A stretch of DNA of 64,000 nucleotides from Prinsepia uniflora (taxonomy: Eukaryota > Streptophyta > Magnoliopsida > Rosales > Rosaceae), in the NCBI GenBank assembly GCA_032719365.1, contig CM064863.1, forward strand, positions 23,941,137 to 24,005,136, in the 5' to 3' direction. Every line of letters starts with the position of its first letter. Position 1 is the first letter of the stretch. Under the pieces are notes generated by a model. That model was not told where the DNA came from. It did no database searches and saw only the letters and a list, made by a program, of their open reading frames with translations. Positions 1-10,740 of the stretch are shown here, piece by piece. Position numbers and translations under genes: made by a program.

Positions 1-25
1 AATTGATAAATAATTAATACATAAC

Positions 26-54
26 TATATATATATATATGTGTGTGTGTGTGT
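26..54. repeat. (AT)n(GT)n microsatellite
   Basis: An alternating AT run passes directly into a GT run. It lies about 125 bp left of the first copy of the duplicated segment at 181-415. Confidence 0.9.
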
Positions 55-180
55 GAGAGATGAGGTCTGTTGAAGAAGTGTTAGTCTGAAGAAGGCCAAA
101 ATTGAGATATGTTTGTTGTGGGGGTGTGGTGCGCGCGAAGTGAATTTCTAGTGATCTATGAATTAGTAAGAATAGAGTGA

Positions 181-415
181 GATTATAAAATGAATGGACA
201 ACAGTCATATCTGCTAAGAATCAAGAAAGTACATTCTCAAAAGTCTCAACAAACACCTAGTGTCCATCATTTTCAATTGACTCATTGTTACTGAAAAATC
301 ATCAATCCATTACAAATTTGATTCAACGAAATCCAGAACAAAACAATCATCTAGTCCTAAACCATTCGAGCTAGTCTCGATTCTTTCAGCTAAGAGGTTG
401 TGAGAAATGAGATAC
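181..415. repeat. Segmental duplication, copy 1 (copy 2 at 743-978)
   Basis: Bases 181-415 and 743-978 align over most of their length, with the same order of landmarks and scattered substitutions plus one patch of divergence near 232-245. The offset is 562 bp. A short third piece of the same start lies at 570-592, directly before the TG run. This suggests a tandem duplication whose junction later expanded into the microsatellite. Confidence 0.8.
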
Positions 416-589
416 CTGAGCAGCAATCGCAGTGGTCTTCGACCTTCGCTGGTTATGAGGGTCACTGGTTATGTAGGATTTGAGAGCAGATTGGTCTGTT
501 GGTTTGTTATGCGTTAGTTAAGGTAGCCCTAGAATAGAAGTTCACGAGAAACAAGAAGAGAAAGTACAATTAGTAAGATGAATGGACAT

Positions 590-743
<154 letters not shown>

Positions 744-995
744 TTATAAGATGAATGGACAGCAGTCATATCTGCTAAGAATCAAGAAAGTACAATAGAA
801 GAATTTCAACAAAAACCTAGTGTGCATCATTTTCAATTGACTCAATGTTACTGAAAAATCATCAATCCATTCCAGTTTTGATTCAAAGAAATCAAGAACA
901 CAACAATCATCTAGTCCTAAACCATTCAAGCTAGTCTCGATTCTTTCAGCTAAGAGGTTGTAAGAAAGGAGATACATGAACAGAAAGTCTAACAT
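744..995 (-). pseudogene. Possible exon of a coiled-coil-like host gene, degraded
   Basis: The minus strand has an open stretch of about 83 codons whose middle (about residues 12-55) has ordinary protein composition, with a Leu/Glu/Asp-rich pattern. A candidate 3' splice site (a TTTGCAG on the minus strand) lies just upstream near 1004-1010. The duplicated copy at 181-415 encodes a similar peptide with a stop, so at least one copy is dead. I do not recognise the family. The downstream part runs into the TG repeat and is not coding. This may belong to the same gene as the exon at 1476-1544. Confidence 0.3.
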
Positions 996-1475
996 AAAAA
1001 GTCCTGCAAATTAATTTAGTTGTCTGCTGTAAACAGAAAACCAGACCTGCCTCAACACTCTAAAAAAGTTAAGCTTCCTAGTTTCATCAATCCTAACAAA
1101 ACGACCTATGCCTTCTGCCAACTTTATAAGAAAATTATTTCCACAAATGCAAACAGATGAATACGTAACCAAAACAGCTAATTTAGCTAATTTGTCCAAA
1201 TTAGTATTGAAGGAAAAGAATAAGACCATCCCGTAATGCCAAAACTAGATGAGCCCTTAACATTCGAGGACCTACAAATTCAGTGACTAAAGAAGTGCAC
1301 AAGCTTCTTTTGGTCTCAATATTTCAAAATCCATCTTTTCAACTGTGTATCAACAACATCGCCTCACACGTAATATTTACTTATCAATCCTAAAGAAAGC
1401 TTCTTTCTTTCATTTATAGTCAACCAGATATTAATAAGTGAAGAGTAAACTACTTGAAATTTAGAATTAGGATAC

Positions 1476-1544
1476 CTTCAACTTGGAACAAGTTGATGAT
1501 TCGGATGCCAAAGATTGTACCAACTCTTCCTTCTCCAATGCTAA
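1476..1544 (-). CDS. Isolated 23-codon exon-like segment, coiled-coil type
   Basis: On the minus strand a 69-bp stretch is bounded by a good acceptor (TTGTTTCAG) and a donor (GTATCC). Between them it reads LALEKEELVQSL followed by a Ser/Lys-rich tail, a heptad-like pattern typical of coiled coils. The length is a multiple of three, so both introns would have the same phase. The parent gene is not identified and no complete reading frame links it to neighbouring pieces. Confidence 0.35.
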
Positions 1545-1578
1545 CTGAAACAAGAATGATTCAGTAGTGATTATGCTT

Positions 1579-1646
1579 GCAATACTAATCTATTTCAAAG
1601 CTAAATCATTTAAACATCAACAACAAAGATCCAGTAATACTTTTGT
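1579..1646. repeat. Dispersed direct repeat, copy 1 (copy 2 at 3076-3143)
   Basis: A segment of about 68 bp recurs 1497 bp downstream with only a few changes. Both copies end at the same AATACTTTTGT. Nothing coding is visible in either copy. Confidence 0.8.
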
Positions 1647-2342
1647 TTGGCATCTCACTCATTCTCGAAGAAGGTTGAGTCTCCCCGTCTTTTGTTCCGT
1701 CAAATTACATAATAGTAAAATGAAATGCACACATGTATAACATGACAAGACATAACATGTCGATATTATAGTATTCTGAAAATTGCTTGGAGTAAATTCA
1801 AAGTATATTGTAAGAAATTATGGTCCATTGTAATCAAGATTGTACAATCACTCCAATCATATTTGTTTAAAATTAAGAAATAGGCCATGCAATGCAAGGC
1901 CACATTGAGATGTTTTTTGAATTGGTATGGGAGGTAGAATCTTATTGAAGTAGCAACAAGAACATAGTTTTAACCTTGGGGAAAACAACTAGACATTTAT
2001 AACCAATCATGTCATTGCTGGAAATGAGTCTCCAACTGGGAAAACAACAACAACTAAAATGAAAATTTAGACTTGTAATATCAAAATGCGAATATTTTAG
2101 TGTTGAATTTGACTTTAACTCCTACAAAACAAAGAAAAACAAAATTGGAAGGAAATAAATAGATAACAGTTGCACCACTGAAGCTTGAAGTAAAATGAAC
2201 TTGAACCAACCAATTTGAATAGAATGTTCCAGCAACAACATGACAATGTACAAGTACCATGGTCCATGGTGGATCCTGGACCAAAATTATATATAGAAGA
2301 CTAAAATTTTCTGATGGAGAGTTGAGTCCCTTATATGAATTT

Positions 2343-2380
2343 AATATATATATATATATATCATATATATATATATAGAA
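2343..2380. repeat. AT microsatellite just upstream of the Ole e 1-like fragment
   Basis: Two TATATA runs are separated by a single C. They lie about 25-60 bp before the candidate start codon at 2403, so they could have supplied a TATA box to that gene when it was active. This role is inferred from position only. Confidence 0.5.
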
Positions 2381-2402
2381 TATACCCTAGCTAATTTCAT
2401 CC

Positions 2403-2530
2403 ATGACTCTTTCCTGGGTTCTTCAAACCCTTCTCTTTGCTTTGGCTCTTGCTAACATTGACCTCTCGACAGCCAAGTTCTCAAGGCCAAGGTCACTGCC
2501 TTGACTGCCACAAGCATTATGATTTCTCAG
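2403..2530 (+). pseudogene. First-exon fragment of a pollen Ole e 1-like secreted protein
   Basis: From the ATG at 2403 the frame opens with a hydrophobic leader (MTLSWVLQTLLFALALANID) that looks like a signal peptide. After that the recognisable pieces VLKAKVT and LDCHKHYDFS lie in shifted frames, consistent with two single-base losses, one near 2469 and one near 2500. The DCH..YDFSG pattern after a Lys-rich strand is characteristic of the start of Ole e 1/extensin-domain proteins. The fragment ends at a candidate donor (CAG/GTTATC). No second exon is recognisable downstream. It is a broken relic. The family call rests on a short motif and is moderate at best. Confidence 0.4.
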
Positions 2531-4527
2531 GTTATCTCCTCACTTAATTACTGTTCGTTGTACAGGATCATCCTATCTTTCTTACAAAGATGGAACGCAT
2601 CGAATGAACCTAGCTTTGCATAACTTAGTTTAATTTATGCATCTATGGGCATGGTTTATATGCATGCTAAGATGTATCTTATTTACCGTTATTCTCTGCA
2701 CAAAATATCTGATCTTTCTTAAAGACTTGATGCATTAAGGAGACCTTTTTTTTTACACAAATTTTGCTCAACTCAACTTGGAAGAGCTTAACTCAAATCC
2801 TGAATTAACTTGAATCAGGCCAATTCAACTCAAATCTTGATTTAACTTAAGTTCGGCCTAATCCAACTCAAATCTCACTTGCCTCAACTTGGATTACATT
2901 CACAACTCAACTCAAGTTGGGCCAAAATCTACTTGAACTCTGCCCAAATAAACTCATGATTGGCCCAATTCGACTCAAACTCCGGCCTTGCTCAACATAT
3001 AGGTTTTAGGTCGTTTAAATATGATGAGAACCATCAATGTCGAGACTAGTCCATAGTGCATTTATTCGAAGCAAGCAAATACCAATCTATTTCAAAGCTA
3101 AATCATTTAAACAGCAACAACAAAGATCCAGTAATACTTTTGTCGAGATTATTGTTACGGTGGCATTAGTGTTTTGTCATTTTATTCTTTGTTAATATTC
3201 ACTAAATCTTTTTTTTTTCTTTCACTTCTTTCATCTTTTGCTGGCAGCTAACACTTCTTTGTTTTTTGTCTATCAGCAAGCATTACTATAGCTTCTTTTT
3301 AGACATCAGTACTGCTTTATTTTCAAAACCTTTATTCAGTTTACGCTAGCTTCAGTATTTATAGGTTTACCTCTCATCTCTCGGCTGCCTTTGCAGTTTT
3401 ATTGTTACACCCATATCCCTTTAATTTACGAACTTTCACTATTCTGTTTAAGTTAGTTTTTACATTTAATTCAACACCATCTAGTCTCCTAAGACCCCCT
3501 GCCTCTATTCCGACTCATCTTAGCCTTTGCAATCCCTCTTATGCTCTTCCCTTTCTCTATTCACAAACAGACCTAATCAAATTTATCTCTGTTGAGCTAC
3601 ATTTATACAATTTTTTGAATTTAATTCTAGTTGTTCCAATCCTTTTACTCTTATTCTCCAGTCTGTTTTTCTGTCCTCTTAGCTTCATTTACAACTTTCC
3701 TACCTAGAATCTGGATCTTCACACTGTCTCATCTGACCAGTTTGCTAAGCCTTTTCCCATTGGGGAATTCTCCTTGTTTCTACCCCTAACTTCATTAGCA
3801 CTCATCTACACTTTCCTTGGTTCAATTTGAATTTTAAAAATTACTTGTAATCTCTAGGAATCCTCATTGTACTCAGATTCATATAGGCACCAACAATTAA
3901 TAATAATGCCCATTTGCAATCAAGTAGGCCGAAAACCAGTGAACAAGCATCCAAGAAAGATGAGTTAGTCTAGAAATGAATCAACCTGAGTCGAACTTTC
4001 CAACAAGAAAATTGAAAAAGTTCACACTAAATAAATAAAATAAAAATACAGATCAAGAAGAAGAAGACACAGATAATCAACATCAGTCGAACTTTCCTCA
4101 AACAACTGAAGCAACTAATCACTATACTTACCATTTATTTATTACTCTTATCCTAATAAAACCCATGAGGTGTACAACCCACAAACAAGCAAGCAAGAGA
4201 TTGTGCAAAGCTTCATATAAGCCAATGAATCACAAATAGATTGAAAAGCAGAGGAAAAAGAGAGACTTGGAAACTGCAATTTCAATTATGGAAAAGATTT
4301 TGAAATCCAATACCAATTGCTCTCCTCGGTTTTTTCTTGGATTTATGTGTAAACAACTTGTTCCCTTTGCTTATAAGCTTTATAGAAAAATACACGGAGG
4401 GAATGAAGGAACAAAAATTCTTACACAATTTAGCTCAGCCTCAGTTTACATATCAGCTTCAGTTTATGATTCAAATCCAAAAGCTTGGCAGCTTAACTAA
4501 GCTAATCAGACTGCTACCTAAGCTAAG
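2531..4527. other. Intergenic, no gene recognised
   Basis: The stretch is AT-rich, with a patch at 2757-2995 of degenerate repeats built on CAACTCAAAT, and the second copy of the 68-bp repeat (3076-3143). Open frames at 3402-3707 and 4267-4624 have biased, unconvincing composition, and I see no motifs in them. Confidence 0.6.
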
Positions 4528-4767
4528 AACACAACCACATCCATTTCATCTACATATCCATCTGTTCATTCATTTGTTAGTACTTGAAATTTTTGAAATC
4601 AAACAACCCATACACATCCACTAAACACAATATCCTGGGATTGCTTCATTTGGGTTTTTAAGGTATTAAACCCAAAATAACAACAAATAACCAAAGGACC
4701 ATTGACAACAATTCTAAGATCTCAATCTTCAAACATGACTGAAAACACCCAAATCACTAAGGGTCAC
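4528..4767. repeat. 240-bp direct repeat, copy 1 (copy 2 at 5488-5727)
   Basis: Two nearly identical blocks lie 960 bp apart and flank the RING-finger last exon. Mismatches are few. Both end at the same CACCGC and then diverge. This looks like a duplication around a gene 3' end. Confidence 0.85.
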
Positions 4768-5343
4768 CGCACACGATGAACTTGACTCACCCATGGCACC
4801 TAAGAGTTTATGTTGTTTGTGATCTACAAGGTCGTACCATTTTATACACTACACTACAAATGTGAGGAATTAAAAATTTTCATGGAAGTTTTTACTGTTG
4901 TGGTTCACGAGGAAGGAGCAAATATTGGTGAGAATCATTAACTAACAAAGAAAAGGGAAAATATTGGTAAGATTCATGAAATCGGGTTCTCAATGGCACA
5001 AAATATGCAACGTAATTTGTCGATGCAGTGTGAATAAGTGGTTAACAAAGAATATGCATCAACAACGTTATCACCACTGAAGAATCGAATAAACAGAACC
5101 CAAACTACAATGTGGGGGAAAAGAATATACTTTTGAATTACTTATCCTATTTTAGGTGTATCGAGGCCTTGCATACCCGAATACAATACCAAATACGGGA
5201 AGGGAAAGCCACTGTAAGACAACGAGGCATGACCAATCCACACTCAAACTAGCCCGGTAACCAGCTAAATTAGCTTGATCAGTTCTATTTGCAGGCAGTA
5301 AAGAAATGGAGCGTACTAGTGTTACATGGAGGTGTGTAATTAC

Positions 5344-5419
5344 TTAAACTGTAAAAATCTTCCTCACCTTCTTTATGTTCCTACGGCAAATTGGACAAGT
5401 AGCAGCTGCCTCTGCTATC
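5344..5419 (-). CDS. Last exon of a RING-finger protein (C-terminal 24 residues)
   Basis: On the minus strand a clear acceptor (polypyrimidine, TTTTCACAG) is followed by a split codon, then a short frame IAEAAATCPICRRNIKKVRK ending a few residues later in Phe-Thr-Val-stop. CPIC followed by RRNIKK is the typical last Cys pair and tail of a C-terminal RING (C3HC4) E3 ligase. The upstream exons, with the other six zinc ligands, are not recognisable between 5420 and 6500. It is therefore either the end of a split gene I cannot complete or an orphan fragment. Expected role if functional: ubiquitin ligase. Confidence 0.5.
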
Positions 5420-6539
5420 CTGTGAAAATTGAAACAAGTAATCAGTCATTAAATTGAATTCTGAAATAGTTACAATGGATGCAAAAAACACAACCACATC
5501 CATTTCATCTACATATCCATCTGTTCATTCATTTGTTAGTACTTGAAATTTCTGAAATCAAACAACCCATACACATCCACTTCACACAATATCCTAGGAT
5601 TGCTTCATTTGGTTTTTTAAGGTATTAAACCCAAAATAACAACAAATAACCAAAGGACCATTGACAACAATTCTAAGATCTCAATCTTCAAACATGACTG
5701 AAAACACCCAAATCACTAAGGCTCACCGCCCATGCCATTTTATCTTTACCTCATATTCCCAAATCAAAGTAGCTCTACTCTTATATCAGATTGCAAGAAG
5801 AGCACAATTAAATGAGTGTGACCTAAAATCTCAGACAAAGTACACATATTAAATAAGAAGCATAAGCATAATTTGGCTGTGTAGCAGCTGCTCAAGCACA
5901 ACCATAAGCACGACCTCAACCTCAACCTAAACCCATTATTTTGATCACCGCCAAACCCATTATTTCCCTCAGGGGCTACAATCTTCGGCAATGCCTGAAT
6001 TGGAGCAAGATGGCTTCGCAATGAGGCTCTCAGGTGTCAATCCAACACCTCCAGTTTATTTTTCATCGTTTCCCTCACTTCTCTTATCAGCATAACTGAA
6101 TACTAAAAGCACATCGAGTGTGACCCTCCTACCCAAAGGTTCTCCTCACCATTACATGTCTCCCATCGAACAAGTGAAGGTAGAAATAAATAAATAAACG
6201 ATACAGGTGCAAATTTTCATGTTATGGCCTAAGATTTATCAATTTCCAACTCTATAAATCACCATAAGATTATTCTGTGAGTAAACAGACACCAAAGAAA
6301 ACGAACCTGAGAATTACTAGGGAGCCGATCGATTAACTTCTATCTTCGTCTCAGAATCGAAGAGGAGGAAAGCAGAGAAAGCCATGAGGTGTATACATCG
6401 GTCGAAATTGGGATGCAGATGAAGCAAACTGAGGAAGAAGTCGCGCAAGACAAATATTTTGTCCTCAACAAATGAAATAAAACGGCGTTGTTTGGACACT
6501 TCAATAACACCTAAGCCGACAAACCAAGTTTGCCAGTGT
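5420..6539. other. No complete gene seen; second repeat copy and weak minus-strand frames
   Basis: This holds copy 2 of the 240-bp repeat (5488-5727). Minus-strand open frames at 5764-6021 and 6317-6499 could contain upstream exon pieces of the RING gene, but I see no family motif or convincing splice pair. Confidence 0.5.
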
Positions 6540-6810
6540 GACCAAAATTGTTTTTAGAGGGAACATTCCCGCCTATAATTTTTTCCCGGAGAGATCAATT
6601 GCAAGTAATTTTTTGGAAAAAAAATCGTGAGGAAACAATTTGTCGTCATAGTTTCCTTGTTTGTCGCCTTAGATTTCGCGCCATAATCAAAAGTTCCCGG
6701 TCAAAGTTTAACGGCAAATTTTACTCTTTGCCGTGATAGATAACCTATCGCGACAAAATTAGATTTTGCCGGGAAAAGTTTTGCCGCAAAAGCTATATAT
6801 TCTACTAGTG
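6540..6810. mobile_element. Possible CACTA-type transposon end
   Basis: Read inwards from 6810 on the minus strand, the sequence starts CACTAGTAGAA and soon enters repeated TTTGCGGCAAAA / CCCGGCAAAA / CGGCAAA motifs. This is the usual look of CACTA termini: a CACTA tip followed by short subterminal repeats. I do not find a matching left end or a secure 3-bp site duplication, so it may be a solo end or a deleted MITE. Confidence 0.35.
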
Positions 6811-7923
6811 ATTTATGTCTTAAACAATTGTTTCTAAATTAAGCCCTGTTTTTTTTTTGTAGTGGTCACGAGTGTAGAATAGGATCATAGGCATGAAAAT
6901 TGGGGTGGCGATTTGGTCGAGGAAAGAAAGTTGGTGTTTACGAAGATGGGGTCGGGTTGGTGAAGAAGGCTTAATGCAGTCTCTCAGTCACTTCAATCCT
7001 CATATTGAGCTTGAATGTGATTATTGCTTTGATTTGTTAAAATGGAAGCAATGACGGTGGTTGTGGAGATTGGGAAGGGAGTTTTAATTTGTATAGGTAC
7101 TTATAGTGGTGGAAAATGGGATTAATGATTTAATGGTGGGAATTGCCAGCAGCACTATAATTAAGCTTATCTTGTTAACGCGGCATACAACAAATTGCAA
7201 CATGGACGTGCTTACTTTTCTTCATCAAATTATCAATACATGCTTTTCCTCCCAACAAATTAAAGTTAAAAGGATAGTATTTTCATGAAAAATTAAATAT
7301 TTCTTGATAATATATATATATAGGTATATAGGGGTTGTGTTAAGATTTCTTGATAATATTTCTTGATAACCATGCACGATGACGCATATATATATATATA
7401 TATATATATATTGCTGAAGGATTTCATTTTTCAGCGGAGACTTTTGTTTGTGTTAAGATTTCAAAGTCTACTGGACGCGGATTTAGGTATTTGCAGGAAT
7501 AATCAATAGATTAATAATTAGAATAGGTTTTTGAATATACAGGGGTTTGACCAGTTTCAGCATATATAAACTCCAAGAAGAAGAAGTGGGACTTACGGTT
7601 GATGGTGGGTTTAAAGCATTTTTTGCCGGCCAGACAAAAGGTGGCAAGTTTGTTCGTGACCCTTTGGGTTGCTGTTTTGCTGCTTTGTGAGGCAATGCCA
7701 CCTTGGCTTTCTAGTGCTGTTTTGCTGCTTTGTGAGGCAATGCCACCTTGGCTTTGTAGTGTTTGAGAGTGGTACTATCTCCCTGGCGCTATCTCCTTGG
7801 CTTTGTAGTATTTGAGAGTGCTACTCTCTGGTTGGGGCCTTTTCTCCCTTTTTATATAATATTTTGATTTAACATAAAAAAAGGTGGGAAGTTGTGCGGA
7901 ACTAGGGTAAATTGGCCTTATCT
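6811..7923. other. Intergenic; AT repeats and a 45-bp tandem duplication
   Basis: No gene is seen. AT runs lie at about 7306-7322 and 7387-7411. A 45-bp unit is repeated at 7671-7715 and 7716-7760 with one or two changes. Confidence 0.6.
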
Positions 7924-8046
7924 TTTTTTTTAGACGAGTGATTTTCATTCATAAAGCCCAAAGACAACCAGAAACAGAGCGAAGACAAAGCTGGAAATAA
8001 GCAACAAACTAGTTTGAAAATGAAAGAAAACAAGCAAGGAAAACAA
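7924..8046 (-). mobile_element. LINE 3' end (poly-A tail on minus strand), interrupted
   Basis: A T run at 7923-7931, read as poly-A on the minus strand, followed inwards by a sequence typical of plant L1 3' untranslated regions marks the LINE tail. The body resumes at 9263 beyond an inserted solo LTR. Confidence 0.6.
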
Positions 8047-8051
8047 ACAAC

Positions 8052-9257
8052 TAATAAGCCTTGAATTAAGTATCATTTTATACCCTTTATACTTATCTTT
8101 TAATGTTTAAATACCAAAAAAATATAGAAAATAATATATTTTGTGAGAATTGAGCAGAATTGGATAGATCACAAAATTGAGGCCTAATTGCAGCCAGCAC
8201 CTACCGAAATACCTTGCAAGTTCCAGCAGCTTCCCACCATGACGTTTCCTGTTACTATTCCAACAAGCAACTCCAATTTTCCTTTTTTTATTAGGTTTTA
8301 TATTTACTTTTTAATTAGGATTTGTTTTACCTTTTTAATTAGGATTTTTATTCCTTATTTCTTTAAGACTTTAATTTAATTAGTTTAATCCTTTTCCTTT
8401 TAAAATTAAATTGTAAACTCCTGTTTATTTTGGGATTAATTTTCTCCTATAAATAGAGAGGTTTAGACTTTTTTGAAAAAGGTCGCCCATTTTTGTACCC
8501 AAAACTCTGCTTAACTAATTTTCCCTTTCTAATAAATTTAAGATTTCTTGTGCAAGGTTAATTATATCATACTTCATATTTTACACCTTCATCCGTGACT
8601 TAGTTGGGGGGTCCCCGCTTGTCTTACCAAAGAGTGCTCATTCACTTCGTATCCATAGGGTGTCCCGAAGAGAAAAACTATAACACGACCTCTTTACCTT
8701 ATAGTTATCTTTTGTGCTTGAATATCTTGGTTTATGGACTCATTTCTAATATTATTCTTGGTTTTATGATTTGTATTGATTCAATTTTCTATGTGTTTTA
8801 CGATTCTAGTTTTTGTTATGTTTGTATGTTCGCGCTTAATGCTTGTCTAGATATAGGAGATCCCGAGTCTAGATCATTGAAAGTGTCGTCGAGGGTCCCA
8901 GGCATGTACGTAAGAGAATATGCAAGTAACTCGTAAGGCTAGAATTAGAGGATTTCATAGGTTTAAGTTAATAAAATTCATGAATGAGTTAGGTTAAAGA
9001 TGAATTGACCATGTAAATATTAGATTAGGTTAGTTTAGATTAGTTAATCATGTAGTAACTTAGTAAAAATCAATTTACCCCCCAATTAATTAATCAAACG
9101 ATAATCATGCTTAGGTACCCTCAATTCTCGGTTAAGAACGATCCCTACTTATCGATGCTACAATCTACCAAAAAAAAAGGTTTTTAATTTGCATATGTTT
9201 TTATTAAGTGTTGAGTGTGACTTTGTGTTTACTTTAATACTTAGTTTTTGCATATCA
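8052..9257 (+). mobile_element. Solo LTR of an Athila-type Ty3/gypsy element
   Basis: It shares its start (AATTAAGTATCATTTTATACC), a TATAAATA promoter and its end region (GGTTAAGAACGATCCCTACT) with the full Athila LTR at 53358-55195. ACAAC flanks both sides (8047-8051 and 9258-9262), the expected 5-bp target duplication. It lies inside the 3' untranslated part of the LINE. No internal sequence remains, so unequal recombination between LTRs removed the element. The tip reads TA rather than TG, a point change. At 1206 bp it is much shorter than the 1838-bp relative. Confidence 0.85.
8448..8455 (+). promoter_or_regulatory. TATA box of the Athila-type solo LTR
   Basis: TATAAATA lies in the same relative place as in the LTR at 53358-55195 (54113-54120), about 400 bp into the repeat. 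Confidence 0.5.
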
Positions 9258-9262
9258 ACAAC

Positions 9263-10735
9263 CTAGAAACTTTGATAAACCTTAACCCCGACAACAACCA
9301 GAGAAAGCTCAGACTCACAACAAGGCATACACAGAACAAGGCCATGACTAAGCATCCCTAATCAGCTTATTGGGGGAGAGGGGGAGAGAGAGAGAGAATG
9401 GGGCAAAGCCCATCGTTGACCAGCACAAAATCAAGAGAAGAAGAAGGCCTGTGATCCCAAACCATGTCAGTCATCTCCTTTTTCATCAATGATGCTACTG
9501 CATCTGCCGCCATATTAGGGCCTCTTGGAATCCAATTCCACTTAAAATCATTCAAAAATTATGTGCAGGCTTTAATCTCTACCGGTAGAGGAATAATCAC
9601 CCTTTTACCCTTCTCAATTTTTCCATTGATTGCCCTAACCAATTCAGCCGAATCGGATTCGAACACCACATAGCTGTATCCATTAACCTCCACCATTTTC
9701 ACTTTTTCCATAGTAGCAAATGTCTCAGCCTCCAAAGTAGAGCCCACTCATCTCCTCCAACCCCAAGCCCCCATAAACTCTCCCGCCCAGTTTCTGCAGG
9801 ATGCCCCTTAATATGCCATTGAGGAATCCTTATCCCACGTTGCATCAGTATTGATTTTCAAGGTCCCCTATGACGGTGGAGACCAAGAAACCACCATATG
9901 CCATTGTCATATGTGATCCCCACCACATGGATCCACAACCCCTGAACTCTCAGCAATGCCTTCCATCACCATTCTAAGAATACCCTCAATGACACCGTTC
10001 AGATCAAAATACATATGCTCCAAAAATGTAGAGCACCTAGCTTCAAATCATCCAACAAGAGAGAGAAATTAGGCGCACTAACCAATTTAAATCAGCCCCA
10101 TGACGAAAGCTGGGAGCTATGACTACCATGAACCACTCCCCAAACAATGAAAAGCTTTGGAGATCTATAGCATAAGAGAGAGGTGCCGAAAGTTGGCGGA
10201 TTAGGGAATTACTAAGGTGCCGAAAATGTAAATTTACACCCGTACGGAAAGCCCTCTTCACTACTTTCCACATAAAATTTTTAACCTTAGGAATCATTGT
10301 ACACCCCCCCCTCCAAATAATCTTCCAAATCTCCTTTGGGATCCACGTTGAAGAGGAAGGACAATTAATGCTGGGATTGGCTTTATCTTTTTGAATCCAA
10401 TCATAACCTTCCTTAGTAGTCAGAGTTCCATCCTTAGAAGAAGGCCACACAAGACGATTATTGATCAAGCAATTACCAATTCTAATGTTTTGGATGGCTT
10501 CTATTTCTTCGAGTGTTGTTGCTCCCTCACTCTCATGTAGGACCCATTACCTAGTATCATACTTCCTCAAAGACTTTAGTTTTTCATTCACATTAATTAA
10601 AGCATCAGAAGGAGGATGAAGAGTTGCATCAGCCAAACCCAAAACCCAAGAGTCCTTCCAAATCCGAATAACCTCCCAATTCAACAACTGCCATTGAGCA
10701 CCCTTGATTACAACCTCCTGCCCCTCTAGTAGACT
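9263..10735 (-). pseudogene. LINE ORF2, 3' part: zinc-binding region and RNase H domain, decayed
   Basis: Read on the minus strand from 10735 down, the frame continues from the RT part beyond 19014 (ASLLEGQEVV). It passes through the usual RT-associated segment (WPSSKDGTLTTKEGYDWIQK near 10440; WKIIWRGG and KVKNFMWKV near 10310-10260) and ends with a plant-type RNase H (ETFA, VFESDSAELVRAI near 9660-9700, and PNMAADAVAS near 9490). Several stops and frame changes break it, so it cannot encode an active protein. A C-terminal RNase H is typical of plant L1 elements. The join with the part at 19020-22300 is exact once one copy of CGCCT is removed. Confidence 0.8.
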
Positions 10736-10740
10736 CGCCT
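10736..10740. repeat. Target-site duplication CGCCT, left copy
   Basis: CGCCT here and at 19015-19019 flank the 8.3-kb LTR element. Removing the element and one copy restores the LINE reading frame apart from a Trp-to-stop change at the junction. Confidence 0.95.

Noticed and set aside
4852..6864. A CACTA element bounded by CACTACAAA (4852) and TTTGTAGTG (6856-6864)
   Set aside because: The tips match superficially, but the flanking three bases do not match and the interior holds unrelated duplicated host sequence.
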